A DNA stretch of 64,000 nt, taken from the NCBI RefSeq assembly GCF_041435215.1, contig NZ_CP108394.1, positions 5,332,001 through 5,396,000 of the forward strand, read 5' to 3'. Made by a program: the position numbers and the translations under genes. The DNA comes from Streptomyces sp. NBC_01314. Its GTDB lineage: Bacteria; Actinomycetota; Actinomycetes; Streptomycetales; Streptomycetaceae. This document shows, piece after piece, positions 34,723 through 43,661 of the stretch. The notes below the pieces were generated by a model. The model made no database searches, was not told the origin of the DNA, and saw only the letters and a list, made by a program, of their open reading frames with translations. How positions within the stretch are numbered: the first letter of the stretch is position 1; each line of letters opens with the position of its first letter.

Positions 34723-35829
34723 TCACCCGGGCACGTGGCAGTCGAACGCGTGCAGGTAGGCGTTGACCGGGCGTACGTCGTCGATGACCAGCCCCGCGTC
34801 CGTCAGCCTGCGGGTCATGCTCTCGGTGGTGTGCTTGGCCCCTCCGACGTTGAGGAGCAGCAGCAGGTCCATGGCGGTGCTGAACCGCATCGAGGGCGTG
34901 TCGTCGACGAGGTTCTCGATGACCACGACCCGTGTCCCGGGGCCGCCGGCCCCGATGACGTTGCGCAGCAGCCGGGCCGTGCTGTCGTCGTCCCACTCCA
35001 GGATGTTCTTGATGACGTACGCGTCGGCTCGGACCGGGACGGCCTCGCGGCAGTCGCCGGGGACGACGCGCACGCGGTCCGCGAGCGCGCCGCCCGGCAG
35101 CAGTCGCGGGTCGGCGTTCTCGACCACGCGCGGCAGGTCGAGCAGGGTGCCTCGCAGCGACGGGTGCTTCTCCATGAGGCTCGCCACCACATGCCCCTGA
35201 CCGCCGCCGATGTCGGCGACGGACGAACTCCCCGACAGGTCGAGGAACTCGGCGACGTCCCGCGCGGACTGCACACTCGACGTCGTCATGGCGCGGTTGA
35301 AGACGTCGGCCGACTCCGGGGCGTCCTCGTTGAGGTAGACGAAGAACTCCTTGCCGTACAGGTCCTCGACCACGTTGTGACCGGACCGCACGGCCTCGTC
35401 CAGCTTCGGCCAGGCGTCCCAGGTCCACGGCTCGGTGCACCACAGGGCGATGGCGCGCAGGCTGTGCGGGTCGTCCTCGCGCAGCAGCCGGGACATGTCG
35501 GTGTGCGCGAACGTCCCGTCCGGCCGTTCGGTGAAGACGCCGTAGCAGGACAGGGCCCGCAACAGCCGTCGCAGCGGCTTCGGTTCGGCCTTCACCGCCG
35601 CCGCGAGGTCCTCCGCGGCCAGCGGGGTGTCGTCGAGGGCGTCGGCGACACCCAGCCGGGCTGCCGCGCGGAGGGCGGCGGCACAGGCCGCGCCGAACAC
35701 GAGCTCCCTGAACCGCATGGGGGGTGGCGGGGGTGGCGGGGACGCCTGGGTGCCCTGCGCCGCGTGCGCGGCCTGACCCTTCGGGGTCGCGGCGGCGGAT
35801 GCCGCCTGTCGGGTCTGAGCGGTCGTCAT
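34723..35829 (-). CDS. SAM-dependent O-methyltransferase (TcmO/DmpM-like)
   Basis: 368 aa from ATG 35829. A Pro-rich N-terminus (residues 25-37) is followed by a dimerisation domain (ARLGVADALDDTPLAAEDLA) and the SAM fold: VADIGGGQGHVV (motif I), TLLDLPRVVENA, KNILEWDDDSTARLL, VVVIENLVDD. This is the plant-type O-methyltransferase family 2 common in polyketide clusters. The usual catalytic His of the HDW motif appears replaced in LEWDD. Its convergent position next to the pigment operon suggests methylation of the spore pigment, which is inference. Confidence 0.9.
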   Translation of the reverse strand: MTTAQTRQAASAAATPKGQAAHAAQGTQASPPPPPPPMRFRELVFGAACAAALRAAARLGVADALDDTPLAAEDLAAAVKAEPKPLRRLLRALSCYGVFTERPDGTFAHTDMSRLLREDDPHSLRAIALWCTEPWTWDAWPKLDEAVRSGHNVVEDLYGKEFFVYLNEDAPESADVFNRAMTTSSVQSARDVAEFLDLSGSSSVADIGGGQGHVVASLMEKHPSLRGTLLDLPRVVENADPRLLPGGALADRVRVVPGDCREAVPVRADAYVIKNILEWDDDSTARLLRNVIGAGGPGTRVVVIENLVDDTPSMRFSTAMDLLLLLNVGGAKHTTESMTRRLTDAGLVIDDVRPVNAYLHAFDCHVPG

Positions 35830-35871
35830 GTGACGCCTTTCTTCTTCGAGTTCATGAGCGACCAGGGCCGG

Positions 35872-36933
35872 TCAGCACAGTCCCGCGGGCTTGGACGCCC
35901 GGCAGGTGTTGCCCGTGAAGGTGTTGCCCTTGCCCGCGGTGTCCGTGTTGACGATGTCCGCCGGGGCGTTGCCCTCCAGCACGTTGTCGGTGATCCGGTT
36001 CCGCTCGCTGGTGGTGCCCACGAAGCTCTTCCACACGACGATGCCGCCCGACAGCGGGGAGGCGCCGACGTTCTCCCTGATCTGGTTCCGGGTCACCAGG
36101 GTGTCCTCGGCGCCGGTCAGCACGATGCCGGTGCCCTGCAGCGCGTCCAGCCGCGCGGTCTTCGGGCAGGACTTGTTGTTCCGGTCGATGAGGTTGTCGC
36201 GCACGGTCAGCGCGCCCGCCCTCGGCATGTTCTCGTCGCCCACGACGAAGGCGCCCACGCAGTTGCCGGTGAGGTGGTTGTCCGCGACGGTGAGGTTCCG
36301 CAGGCGCCGGACGGTGAGGCCGATCCTGTTGCCCTCCAGGTGGTTGTGGGCGACGACGGTGCCGCCGCTGTCCGTGGCGCCCTGCTCGGCCTTGACGGTG
36401 TTCGCGAGGAACAGGCCGGCGTCACCGTTGGCGCGGGCGGTGTTCTTCCGGAACGCTCCGCGCACCGAACGCTCCTGGGCGATGCCCCACACGCCGTTCT
36501 TCTCGGCTGTCACGTGCCGCACGGTCAGCCTGTCGGTGTCCGCGGCGAACACCCCGGACCCGGTGAAGCCGGTCACGGTCAGTTCGGCGACGGTGACGCC
36601 CTCGACCTTGCGGTCCTTGGTCCCGAGCACACAGATGCCGTTGCCGTCGGCACAGCCGTCGGCGGCCTTCGTCGCGGCCGGTGCGATGACCGTGCGGGGG
36701 CCCATGCCGCGCAGGGTGAGCCGGGGTGTGCTGACCCTGACGCTCTCGCGGTACGTGCCGGAGGCCACGAGCACGTGGTCCCCCGCCGCCGCGGCGTCCA
36801 CCGCCTTCTGGATCGACTCGCCCGGAAAGACCACATGGGTCCGATGGTCGGCGACAGCCGGCGGGGCGGCCCCGAGCCCCACCCCGATGAGCGCCGCGAT
36901 ACACGCCATGTAGGCAATATGCGATTTCTTCAT
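35872..36933 (-). CDS. Secreted right-handed parallel beta-helix protein
   Basis: 353 aa. The signal peptide spans residues 1-29 (AYMACIAALIGVGLGAAPPAVA). The start domain reads HVVFPGESIQKAVDAAAAGDHVLVASGTY, typical of NosD/pectin-lyase-like folds. Many short turns with Asn follow (NHLEGNRIG, DNHLTGNCVG, NRITDNVLEGNAP), i.e. PbH1 coils. Pairs of Cys occur (DGCADGNGIC, NTCRASKPAGLC). No catalytic Lys/Arg/Asp constellation could be confirmed. It is an envelope or polysaccharide-binding protein of unknown activity. Confidence 0.87.
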   Translation of the reverse strand: MKKSHIAYMACIAALIGVGLGAAPPAVADHRTHVVFPGESIQKAVDAAAAGDHVLVASGTYRESVRVSTPRLTLRGMGPRTVIAPAATKAADGCADGNGICVLGTKDRKVEGVTVAELTVTGFTGSGVFAADTDRLTVRHVTAEKNGVWGIAQERSVRGAFRKNTARANGDAGLFLANTVKAEQGATDSGGTVVAHNHLEGNRIGLTVRRLRNLTVADNHLTGNCVGAFVVGDENMPRAGALTVRDNLIDRNNKSCPKTARLDALQGTGIVLTGAEDTLVTRNQIRENVGASPLSGGIVVWKSFVGTTSERNRITDNVLEGNAPADIVNTDTAGKGNTFTGNTCRASKPAGLC

Positions 36934-37064
36934 ATTCCGCAAGATATGACTAGATATGTCGCGAACGGCCCGATAGCCCATCCGACGGCGTGTCCCGCCA
37001 CCCACCACCCACCACCCACCACCCGCCGACCTCCGCCGAGGCGGGGCAGGGCGTTCGCGGCGGG

Positions 37065-37331
37065 TCAGCCGGGCCAGGTGCCGGCCAGGCGGCGGGTCGC
37101 GACGGCGCCGCCGCGGTCGACGACGGCCTTGACGCCGGCGAATATCGCGCCCTGCAGGACGGCCGCCGACACGACCTCGCGCCAGGTGCGGTCCTCGTCG
37201 GTGGCGTCGGGGGCGTCCTTGTCATGCCCGAGCTTCTTCCACACCTGCTTGAACACCCCGCCGGCCAGCGCGCCGCTGACGGCACCCAGCGCCAGCCCGA
37301 CCGGCTTGTAGGCGATCTTCGAGGCCTTCAT
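37065..37331 (-). CDS. DUF4235 small membrane protein
   Basis: 88 aa. The family pattern is clear: KIAYKPVGLALGAVSGALAGGVFKQVWKKL at the start (glycine-rich helix), DRTWREVVSAAVLQGAIFAGVKAVVDRGGA in the second half (both split here over residues 5-80). Two short membrane helices. Common in actinobacteria, often beside YihY/BrkB proteins, as here (48 nt downstream of it). Function unknown. Confidence 0.88.
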   Translation of the reverse strand: MKASKIAYKPVGLALGAVSGALAGGVFKQVWKKLGHDKDAPDATDEDRTWREVVSAAVLQGAIFAGVKAVVDRGGAVATRRLAGTWPG

Positions 37332-37379
37332 CAGCGTCTCCTCGCTGCCGAAGTCTGCCCCCGCCCCCTCCCCGCCGCC

Positions 37380-38432
37380 TCAGGATCCGAGACGGCGGCG
37401 GTCCTCCTCGTCCCACTTCCGGGTGTCGCGCGGTTGCACGTACGGCTCCTCGTGCGGGGGATGACCGCCCTCGACGGCCCGCCGACGGGCGAGCTCCGCG
37501 TCGAACTCCAGGCCGAGGAGGATCGCGAGATTCGTGATCCACAGCCAGATCAGGAAGATGATCACGCCGGCGAGGGCACCGTACGTCTTGTTGTACGAGC
37601 CGAAGTTCGCCACGTAGAACGCGAACCCGGCCGAGGCGATCACCCAGATCAGCAGGGCGAGGAAACTACCCGGCGTGATCCAGCGGAAGCCGCGGACCTT
37701 CGCGTTCGGGGTGGCCCAGTAGAGGACCGCGATCATGATCGTGACCAGGAGCACCAGCACCGGCCACTTCGCGATCGACCACACGGTGAGCGCCGTGTCG
37801 CCGACCCCGAGCGCGGTGCCCACCTGCCGCGCGAGGCCGCCGGTGAACACCACGATCAGCGCGCTGATCACGGCCATGACCATCAGCGCCACCGTCACGC
37901 CCACCCGGACCGGCAGCACCTTCCACACCGGGCGCCCCTCGGGGACGTCGTACACCGCGTTCGCGCTCCTGATGAACGCCGCGACATAGCCGGAGGCCGA
38001 CCACACCGCGAGCGCCAGAGCCACGATCGCCATGACCGAGCCGAGCCCCGCGTTGCCCTGCATCTGCTGGACGGCGTTGGTCAACACGTCCCGGGCGGCG
38101 CCGGGGGCGAGTTTCTGGATGTTGTCCAGCACCTCCTGCGTCGCCGACTTTCCGACGATCCCCAGCAGGGACACGAGCGCCAGCAGCGCCGGGAACAGGG
38201 CCAGGATCCCGTAGTAGGTCAGCGCCGCCGCCCGGTCGGTCAGCTCGTCCTTCTTGAACTCCTTCAGGGTGCCTTTCAGCACCGATCGCCAGGCGCCCCC
38301 GGACAGGTCCGTGGGACTGTCCGGTGCCCTCCGCTCCACCTGCTCGTCCGGCCCTGCGTCCGGCCCCGCGCTGGGCCCCGCGTCCGGCCCGGCTTCCGGC
38401 CGCTTGTCATGTCGCTTCAACGTCCGCATCAT
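37380..38432 (-). CDS. YihY/BrkB-family membrane protein
   Basis: 350 aa with ATG 38432 (ATG 38429 or GTG 38468 are possible). An N-terminal Pro/Ala/Gly/Asp-rich repeat (AGPDAGPSAGPDAGPD) precedes six membrane helices: ALTYYGILALFPALLALVSL, VMAIVALALAVWSASGYVAA, VTVALMVMAVISALIVVF, VLVLLVTIMIAVLYW, LALLIWVIASAGFAFYV, AGVIIFLIWLWITNLAILLG. The DRAAALTYYGILALFP motif is diagnostic. Once misnamed RNase BN; true role unknown. The C-terminal tail is charged and cytoplasmic. Confidence 0.92.
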   Translation of the reverse strand: MMRTLKRHDKRPEAGPDAGPSAGPDAGPDEQVERRAPDSPTDLSGGAWRSVLKGTLKEFKKDELTDRAAALTYYGILALFPALLALVSLLGIVGKSATQEVLDNIQKLAPGAARDVLTNAVQQMQGNAGLGSVMAIVALALAVWSASGYVAAFIRSANAVYDVPEGRPVWKVLPVRVGVTVALMVMAVISALIVVFTGGLARQVGTALGVGDTALTVWSIAKWPVLVLLVTIMIAVLYWATPNAKVRGFRWITPGSFLALLIWVIASAGFAFYVANFGSYNKTYGALAGVIIFLIWLWITNLAILLGLEFDAELARRRAVEGGHPPHEEPYVQPRDTRKWDEEDRRRLGS

Positions 38433-38486
38433 GCCGAGCGGGTATCCGACCGGCATCGACCCATGCACCCATTCGCGACATATCGG

Positions 38487-39441
38487 TCAGCACGGGGGTG
38501 CCGGGCGGTCGTAGACGTTGTTGGGGTGACGATCTCCGTGATCGCGCGGGCGAGGAGCGAGGACGGCTCCTGGCCGTCGTGGGTGACGTCGGTGTTGAGC
38601 AGCAGCACCAGTAGCCGGTGCCGGGGAAGCCGGTCGGCAGCATCCTGAGCCGCTCGCGCCGGGTCTGCGGGCTGAGCAGCGTCCCGGTGGCGACGATCCT
38701 GGCCCAGCGGCGCAGGCCGTGCAGGTCCGAGACGATCGCCCCGGCCCCCAGGCCGAGCAGGACGAGGTTGGTGTTGGAGTACTGGAACTCCTCACCCGGC
38801 GCAAATGCGTTCGGGTGCCGGAAGGCATACGCGAGCAGTTCCCGCGGGGCGAACGAACGGCTCGGGTCGCTCGACAGGGCCCGCACGAAGTCCGGGTCGG
38901 CGCTGTAGGGGAACAGGCCGCTGCGCATCTCCGCGAGATGGCGCAGCGTGATCCGGTCACCGTTCGGCACACCGCGGACGTGGCGGGAGATCGGGTCGTC
39001 CAGCCGGATCCGGCGGTCGTCGACGAGTTCGAGCAGCGCGGTGACCGTGAAGGTCTTGGTCTCGCTGCCGATCCGCATGAACTGGTCGGTGGTCATCCGC
39101 CTGCGGGTGGCGGTGTCGGCGACCCCGGTCGCGCGGACGTAGCAACCCTTGCCCGGCATCCACAGCCCGACGGCGACGCCGGGGATGCCGGCCTCCCGGC
39201 GGACGTCCGCGACGGCCCTGTCCAGCCGGGCGGTCAGCGGACGGCCGAGCCCGCCAGGCGCGCACTCCCCCTTGTCGTGCGGGTCGGCCTTGTCATAGCG
39301 GTCGACGGCTGCGGTGTGGACGGGCGCGGTGTCGACGGCCGCGGTGTCGACGGCCGCGGCGGGTGTCACCGCCATCGGGACCAGTACGGACGCCACCAGC
39401 AGTGCGGCCGCGAACAGACGGCGGTAGGCGGCACGTCGCAT
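38487..39441 (-). pseudogene. Serine beta-lactamase/D,D-carboxypeptidase family gene, inactivated by deletion and frameshift
   Basis: From ATG 39441 the frame gives a signal peptide, a VDTAAVDTAP repeat, then an R61-type serine hydrolase: SxxK as GSETKTFT, and the YSN motif in EFQYSNTNLVLLG. At about 38628, after GFPGTGY, the frame jumps. In the next frame LVLLLNTDVTHDGQEPSS continues, which is the normal C-terminal part of the family. The block that carries the third catalytic motif (HxG/KTG region, about 30-35 residues) is missing. A second lesion (one C short) near 38525 is needed to reach the expected end NNVYDRPAPPC at 38487. The product cannot be an active enzyme. Confidence 0.8.
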
Positions 39442-39701
39442 GTCGGGGCGCCTCTTCCGAGCAGGGAGCAGGGGGCCAACGTCACCATTCGGGCCCCGGA
39501 CCGAGGGCCCCGCCCGGGAGGCGTCGAGGCGAGCCCACTCGTTCGGCGCCTAGCCGACCCTCACCATTTCACCGGCCATCCACCGCGCTGCGAAACTCGC
39601 GAAAACCTCCACCGATCGCTATTCTCCCCAATGCCCAAAATCAAGTGTCGACTCCTCTCGAGCCGGTCGGAAAAGCGGATCCCGAATGGACAGGATTCAG
39701 A

Positions 39702-40385
39702 ATGAGAACCGATTATGATTCGGTAGATCAACACTTTGGCGAGGCTCACCCGCTCGAGACGCAGCCCATCTGGCTCCCCGGCCCGAGGGCCTCGTCCGGC
39801 GTGTGGGACCCCAACGACGAGCTGATCCACATGCCGTACATGACGCACAGCGCGGACCCCGCCCCTCCCCTGCTGGACGCCCGGGACCGCCCGCGCCGCC
39901 CGGTCGACCGCCGACGGCCACGTCCGGGCGCCCACATCTTTTCCAAAAACCCTAGGATCGTCCCTGTCGTTTTCTTAATTACGACAATCGCCGTGTGCGC
40001 ACTGACGATGCTTTATTGGTCCGTCTCTTATTCATACGGTCAGCTTCGCGGCATCGCACTGCTGGTCGTGGCGGAGCATTTGGCGCGCTGGTGGCCGCTG
40101 ACCGTGTACGGGCCGTGGCTCCTGGCGGGGCTGTCCATCCTGCGGGCGTCCGTGCAGCAGCGCACCGCCCGGCGGTCCTGGGCGGTCATGCTGCTCTGCT
40201 CCGGCACGGCGGTGGCCCTGTGCATCGGCCAGTCCCCGGGTTCTCTGCTGGCCATGGCGATCGTCGGGATTCCGCCGATCACCGCCCTCGTCTGTTTCCG
40301 TGAACTCGTCGGCCAGTTCTCGTCCGGGCAGGGCCCCCGGCATGCCGCCGACACCCTCAGCGGGCCGAAGCAGGACAGGCCGTAG
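39702..40385 (+). CDS. DUF2637 membrane protein
   Basis: 227 aa from ATG 39702 after AGGATTCAGA. A polar N-terminal half (HPLETQPIWLPGPRASSGVWDP at 16-37, Arg/Pro-rich to 75) precedes four membrane helices: VPVVFLITTIAVCALTMLYW, GIALLVVAEHLARWWPLTVYGPW, WAVMLLCSGTAVALCIG, LLAMAIVGIPPITALVCF. This matches the DUF2637 (SpdB-like) family of Streptomyces. Some members are plasmid-transfer proteins, but this chromosomal type is widespread and unassigned. Upstream DNA is relatively A/T-rich (39560-39700), fitting a promoter. Confidence 0.85.
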   Translation: MRTDYDSVDQHFGEAHPLETQPIWLPGPRASSGVWDPNDELIHMPYMTHSADPAPPLLDARDRPRRPVDRRRPRPGAHIFSKNPRIVPVVFLITTIAVCALTMLYWSVSYSYGQLRGIALLVVAEHLARWWPLTVYGPWLLAGLSILRASVQQRTARRSWAVMLLCSGTAVALCIGQSPGSLLAMAIVGIPPITALVCFRELVGQFSSGQGPRHAADTLSGPKQDRP

Positions 40386-40432
40386 GCAGCCCGAGGGCCA
40401 CCGGGTGGTCGGCCGAAGGGTCGTCCGAGGGA

Positions 40433-43024
40433 TCATCCGAGGGGTCGTCCGAGGGTCTGTTCCGTCCAGATCGTCTTGCCCGTGGGGGTGGGGCGGGTGC
40501 CCCAGCGCTCGGTCAGCTGGGCGACCAGGAGCAGACCCCGGCCCCCTTCGTCGTAGGTGCGGGCGCGGCGCATGTGGGGTGCCGTGCTGCTGGCGTCCGA
40601 GACCTCGCAGATGAGGCTCGTGTCATGGATCAGCCGCAGCTGGACGGGCGGATCGGCGTGCCGGATGGCGTTGGTGACCAGTTCGCTGACGACCAGCTCG
40701 GTGACGAAGCCCGCGTCGCTGAGACCCCAGCTCTCCAGTCGGCTGAGGGCGTTCTTGCGGGCCTCGGCGACGGCGGAGGGGGCGGGGGTCACGTCCCAGG
40801 TGGCGACCCGGTCGGGGTCGAGTGCGCGGGGGCGCGCGATGAGCAGTGCCACGTCGTCGGTGGGCCGTGCGGGCAGTACGGCGCCCAGGACCCGGTCGCA
40901 CAGCGCGTCCAGGGAGGTGGCGGGAGCGGCGAGGGCCTGACGCAGCCGGGTGACGCCGTCGTCGATGTCGGGGGTGACACCCTTGCCGAGGTCGCCGCCG
41001 GTACTGGTGCCCCTGCCGCTGTCGGCCCCGTCGTCCGTCCCGTCGTCCGTCCGGTGGTGCCGGGATTCGATCAGGCCGTCGGTGTAGAGGGCGAGCAGGG
41101 CGCCCTCCGGCAGTTCGGTCTCCAGTGACTCGAAGGGCAGTCCGCCCAGGCCCAGCGGTGGGCCCGCCGGAAGGTCGAGCAGTTCGGCGCTGCCGTCCGC
41201 GCTCACCACGACCGGCAGCGGATGCCCCGCCCGGGCGAGCGTGCACCGGCGCGAGACGGGGTCGTACACGGCGTACAGGCACGTCGCCCCGACGAACCCC
41301 GCGGTCGCGTCCCCCGCGGGCAGGCCCCCCGCACCCGTCCCTCCCGCACCGATCCCTTCCCCGGCGTCCGGCTCCGCGCCGGCCTCCGCCTCGGTGGCCA
41401 GGCGGGCCACGAGATCGTCGAGGTGGGTGAGCAGTTCGTCCGGCGGCAGGTCGATGTCGGCGAGAGTGCGTACGGCGGTCCGCAGCCGGCCCATGGTCGC
41501 GGAGGCGTGGATGCCGTGGCCGACGACGTCGCCGACGACCAGCGCCACCCTGGCCCCGGACAGCGGGATCACATCGAACCAGTCGCCGCCCACCCCGGCG
41601 CCGGCGCCGGCCGGGAGGTAGCGGGAGGCGACCTCGACCGCGGCCTGCTCGGGCAGGCTCTGCGGCAGCAGGCTGCGCTGCAGGGTGACGGCCGTACCGC
41701 GTTCGCGCGTGTAGCGCAGGGCGTTGTCGATGCTGACCGCCGCCCGGGCCGACAGCTCCTCGGCGAGGACGAGGTCGTCCTGCTGGAAGGGATCGGGATG
41801 CCGGTGACGGGCGAAGACGGCGACGCCCAGGGTCGTTCCGCGTGCCGACAGGGGAACCGTCATCGCCGAGTGGAACCCGAAATCGCGGATACGGGAGGTC
41901 CGCAGCGGGTCCTGGGACACCCAGTCGGCGATCGCGGGCTCGGTCACCTGGTACAGCACGGCGCGTCCCGAGCGCAGACTCTCCACCGGCGGCGAGCCGT
42001 CCGGGTACTCGTCCACCTCGCCCGGCGCGACGACCGCCTCCGGGCTCCCCGGCAGCACGGACTGGTGGGCGATGCGCCGCAGCGGGAGGGCACGGCCGGC
42101 CGGCGGGGCCTGCGGGGACGGTCCGTGCAGGTCGTCGAGGGACGCCAGGAGGTCCACGCTGATGAAGTCGGCGAGGTCCGGGACCGCGATGTCCGCCAGT
42201 TCCTGCGCCGTCCGCGTCACGTCGAGGCTGCTGCCGATACGCCGGCCGGCCTCGGCGATCAGCTGGAGGCGTTTGCGGGCCCAGTACTGCTCCGTCATGT
42301 CGTGCCCGGTGGTGGCCACACCGAGGACGCGGCCGTTCTCGTCCTCCAGCCGGTAGAGGTGGACCGACCAGGCGTGCTCGCGGATCTCGCCGGGGGCCCG
42401 CGCGTGGTTCTCGATGTACTGCGGCTCGCCCGAGTCCAGGGTCCGCCGCATCAGCCGCTCGATCTCCTCCATGGCCGGGTCGTCGACCGCCTCCGACATC
42501 CGCAGCCCGCGCAGGTCGTCGTCGCCCAGCCCCACGGCGCCCAGGGAGGCCCGGTTGGACCGACGCCAGCGCAGGTCGGTGTCGTGCACCGAGGTCGCGC
42601 AGCTCGGGGAGTCGAGGAATCCGTGCAGCGCGAGCGCGTCGTCGCCGGGCCGGGGCCGCGTCCCCGTCAGGGCCGAGACCAGGACCCAGTCGCGGGTCCC
42701 GCAGTACGACGTGCGGTGATGCGCCAGGACCTTGACCTCCAGACGGCGGCCGTCCCGGTGCCGGAGGACGAGCGTGCCGTGCCACCTCGGCAGACCGGAG
42801 AAGGACGGGAGGCTGCTCGCGGGGGGTTCCTCGGCGAGCAGTGAGGCAGCGGGCCGGGTCAGGATCTGTGTCGGCGTGTACCCGAGCAGGCGTTCGGCGC
42901 CGGCGCTCCAGCCGGTCACGATGCCGTGTTCGTCGACGGTGGCCCGCGCGGTGATCGCCGCACCGACCGCGTCCGCGTCCGGGCCCGGACCCGTTCCCGG
43001 TCCGTCGACGACATGCCGCTCCAT
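40433..43024 (-). CDS. PAS-GAF-SpoIIE phosphatase with C-terminal anti-sigma-type HATPase
   Basis: 863 aa from ATG 43024 (GTG 43030 is possible). Domain order: PAS 1 (about 25-130, WSAGAERLLGYTP), PAS 2 (130-250, RWRRSNRASLG), GAF (about 260-430, SVDLLASLDDL), PP2C/SpoIIE (about 440-690; metal Asp motifs GGDWFDVIPL, VVGDVVGHG, LYTDGLIE, TDDVALLIAR), and an RsbW-like HATPase (740-860; ELVVSELVTNAIRHA, DEGGRGLLLV). It should sense a signal, dephosphorylate an anti-anti-sigma factor and phosphorylate or bind it through the ATPase domain. Such multidomain proteins are abundant in Streptomyces; the target sigma factor is not nearby. Confidence 0.93.
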   Translation of the reverse strand: MERHVVDGPGTGPGPDADAVGAAITARATVDEHGIVTGWSAGAERLLGYTPTQILTRPAASLLAEEPPASSLPSFSGLPRWHGTLVLRHRDGRRLEVKVLAHHRTSYCGTRDWVLVSALTGTRPRPGDDALALHGFLDSPSCATSVHDTDLRWRRSNRASLGAVGLGDDDLRGLRMSEAVDDPAMEEIERLMRRTLDSGEPQYIENHARAPGEIREHAWSVHLYRLEDENGRVLGVATTGHDMTEQYWARKRLQLIAEAGRRIGSSLDVTRTAQELADIAVPDLADFISVDLLASLDDLHGPSPQAPPAGRALPLRRIAHQSVLPGSPEAVVAPGEVDEYPDGSPPVESLRSGRAVLYQVTEPAIADWVSQDPLRTSRIRDFGFHSAMTVPLSARGTTLGVAVFARHRHPDPFQQDDLVLAEELSARAAVSIDNALRYTRERGTAVTLQRSLLPQSLPEQAAVEVASRYLPAGAGAGVGGDWFDVIPLSGARVALVVGDVVGHGIHASATMGRLRTAVRTLADIDLPPDELLTHLDDLVARLATEAEAGAEPDAGEGIGAGGTGAGGLPAGDATAGFVGATCLYAVYDPVSRRCTLARAGHPLPVVVSADGSAELLDLPAGPPLGLGGLPFESLETELPEGALLALYTDGLIESRHHRTDDGTDDGADSGRGTSTGGDLGKGVTPDIDDGVTRLRQALAAPATSLDALCDRVLGAVLPARPTDDVALLIARPRALDPDRVATWDVTPAPSAVAEARKNALSRLESWGLSDAGFVTELVVSELVTNAIRHADPPVQLRLIHDTSLICEVSDASSTAPHMRRARTYDEGGRGLLLVAQLTERWGTRPTPTGKTIWTEQTLGRPLG

Positions 43025-43228
43025 AACCACTCATCTCACTCTCGCCCGAGCCCTCGACCCACCAAGAATCTCATCGCTACCTTGAATATGTCCGGTTACA
43101 TCCCTCTTCACTCTATTTCGCGACCGCCATGCGGGCATCACCGCCACCAACTCGCCCGACCCGCCCCCTCCCCTACGCGCCGACCCGGCAGATCCCCGGC
43201 GCCCTGACGGCGGTCAGCGGCGGCGCAG
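43025..43228. other. Upstream region of the phosphatase gene
   Basis: The first 100 bp are A/T-richer than average (TTGAATATG, TCACTCTATTTCGC) and probably hold the phosphatase promoter. The rest grades into the TetR remnant with no intact gene. Confidence 0.5.
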
Positions 43229-43468
43229 TGCCAGTCCGACAGCACCGGTTTCGAGGCCCTGCACTCCTCCTTCCTGGACCGGCTCCTGCCCGTCTGCACC
43301 GACCTGCTGGACGCCGCCGCCGAGTCCGGCGAGATCCGCGCCGACCTGACGGCCTACGAGCTGATGCGCGGCGTCGGGAACCTGTGCATCGGCGCCGAGC
43401 ACGACCCTCGCTACGACGCCCGCCGACCGGCCGGCCTTCTCATCGCGGGCCTGCGCCGACCGCACTGA
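43229..43468 (+). pseudogene. C-terminal remnant of a TetR-family regulator
   Basis: The forward frame ending at TGA 43466-43468 reads GFEALHSSFLDRLLPV, CTDLLDAAAESGEIRADL, TAYELMRGVGNLCIGAEHDP, then RYDARRPAGLLIAGLRR. This is the usual C-terminal ligand/dimer domain end of AcrR/TetR proteins. There is no start codon and no HTH upstream: sequence before 43229 does not fit the family. It is a truncated relic. Confidence 0.75.
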
Positions 43469-43576
43469 CGGCCGACCCTGCGGCCCGGCGGCCCGGCGGT
43501 GGCCTCGCGCGTCGGCCGGGCGCACACGGAACGTCGTAAGCACCCAAACAATGTGTGGCCCTACACGTGTCACTCC

Positions 43577-43589
43577 CTTGCCAGGCAAG
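43577..43589. promoter_or_regulatory. Palindrome CTTGCC-A-GGCAAG before the APC permease
   Basis: A perfect 6-bp inverted repeat around a single A, 72 nt before the permease start, in the probable promoter region. It may be an operator; no regulator gene adjoins it. Confidence 0.4.
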
Positions 43590-43661
43590 CGCGTTGGGGC
43601 AAACATGAGGCAGCTCGTTTGAGCCGAAACCACATCTACCCTTCCGCCCGACAGGTGAGGC

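Noticed and set aside
43129..43539. Forward open frame with an ATG over the TetR remnant
   Set aside because: It is in another frame. The TetR-like peptide is in the frame ending at 43468, which has no start codon.
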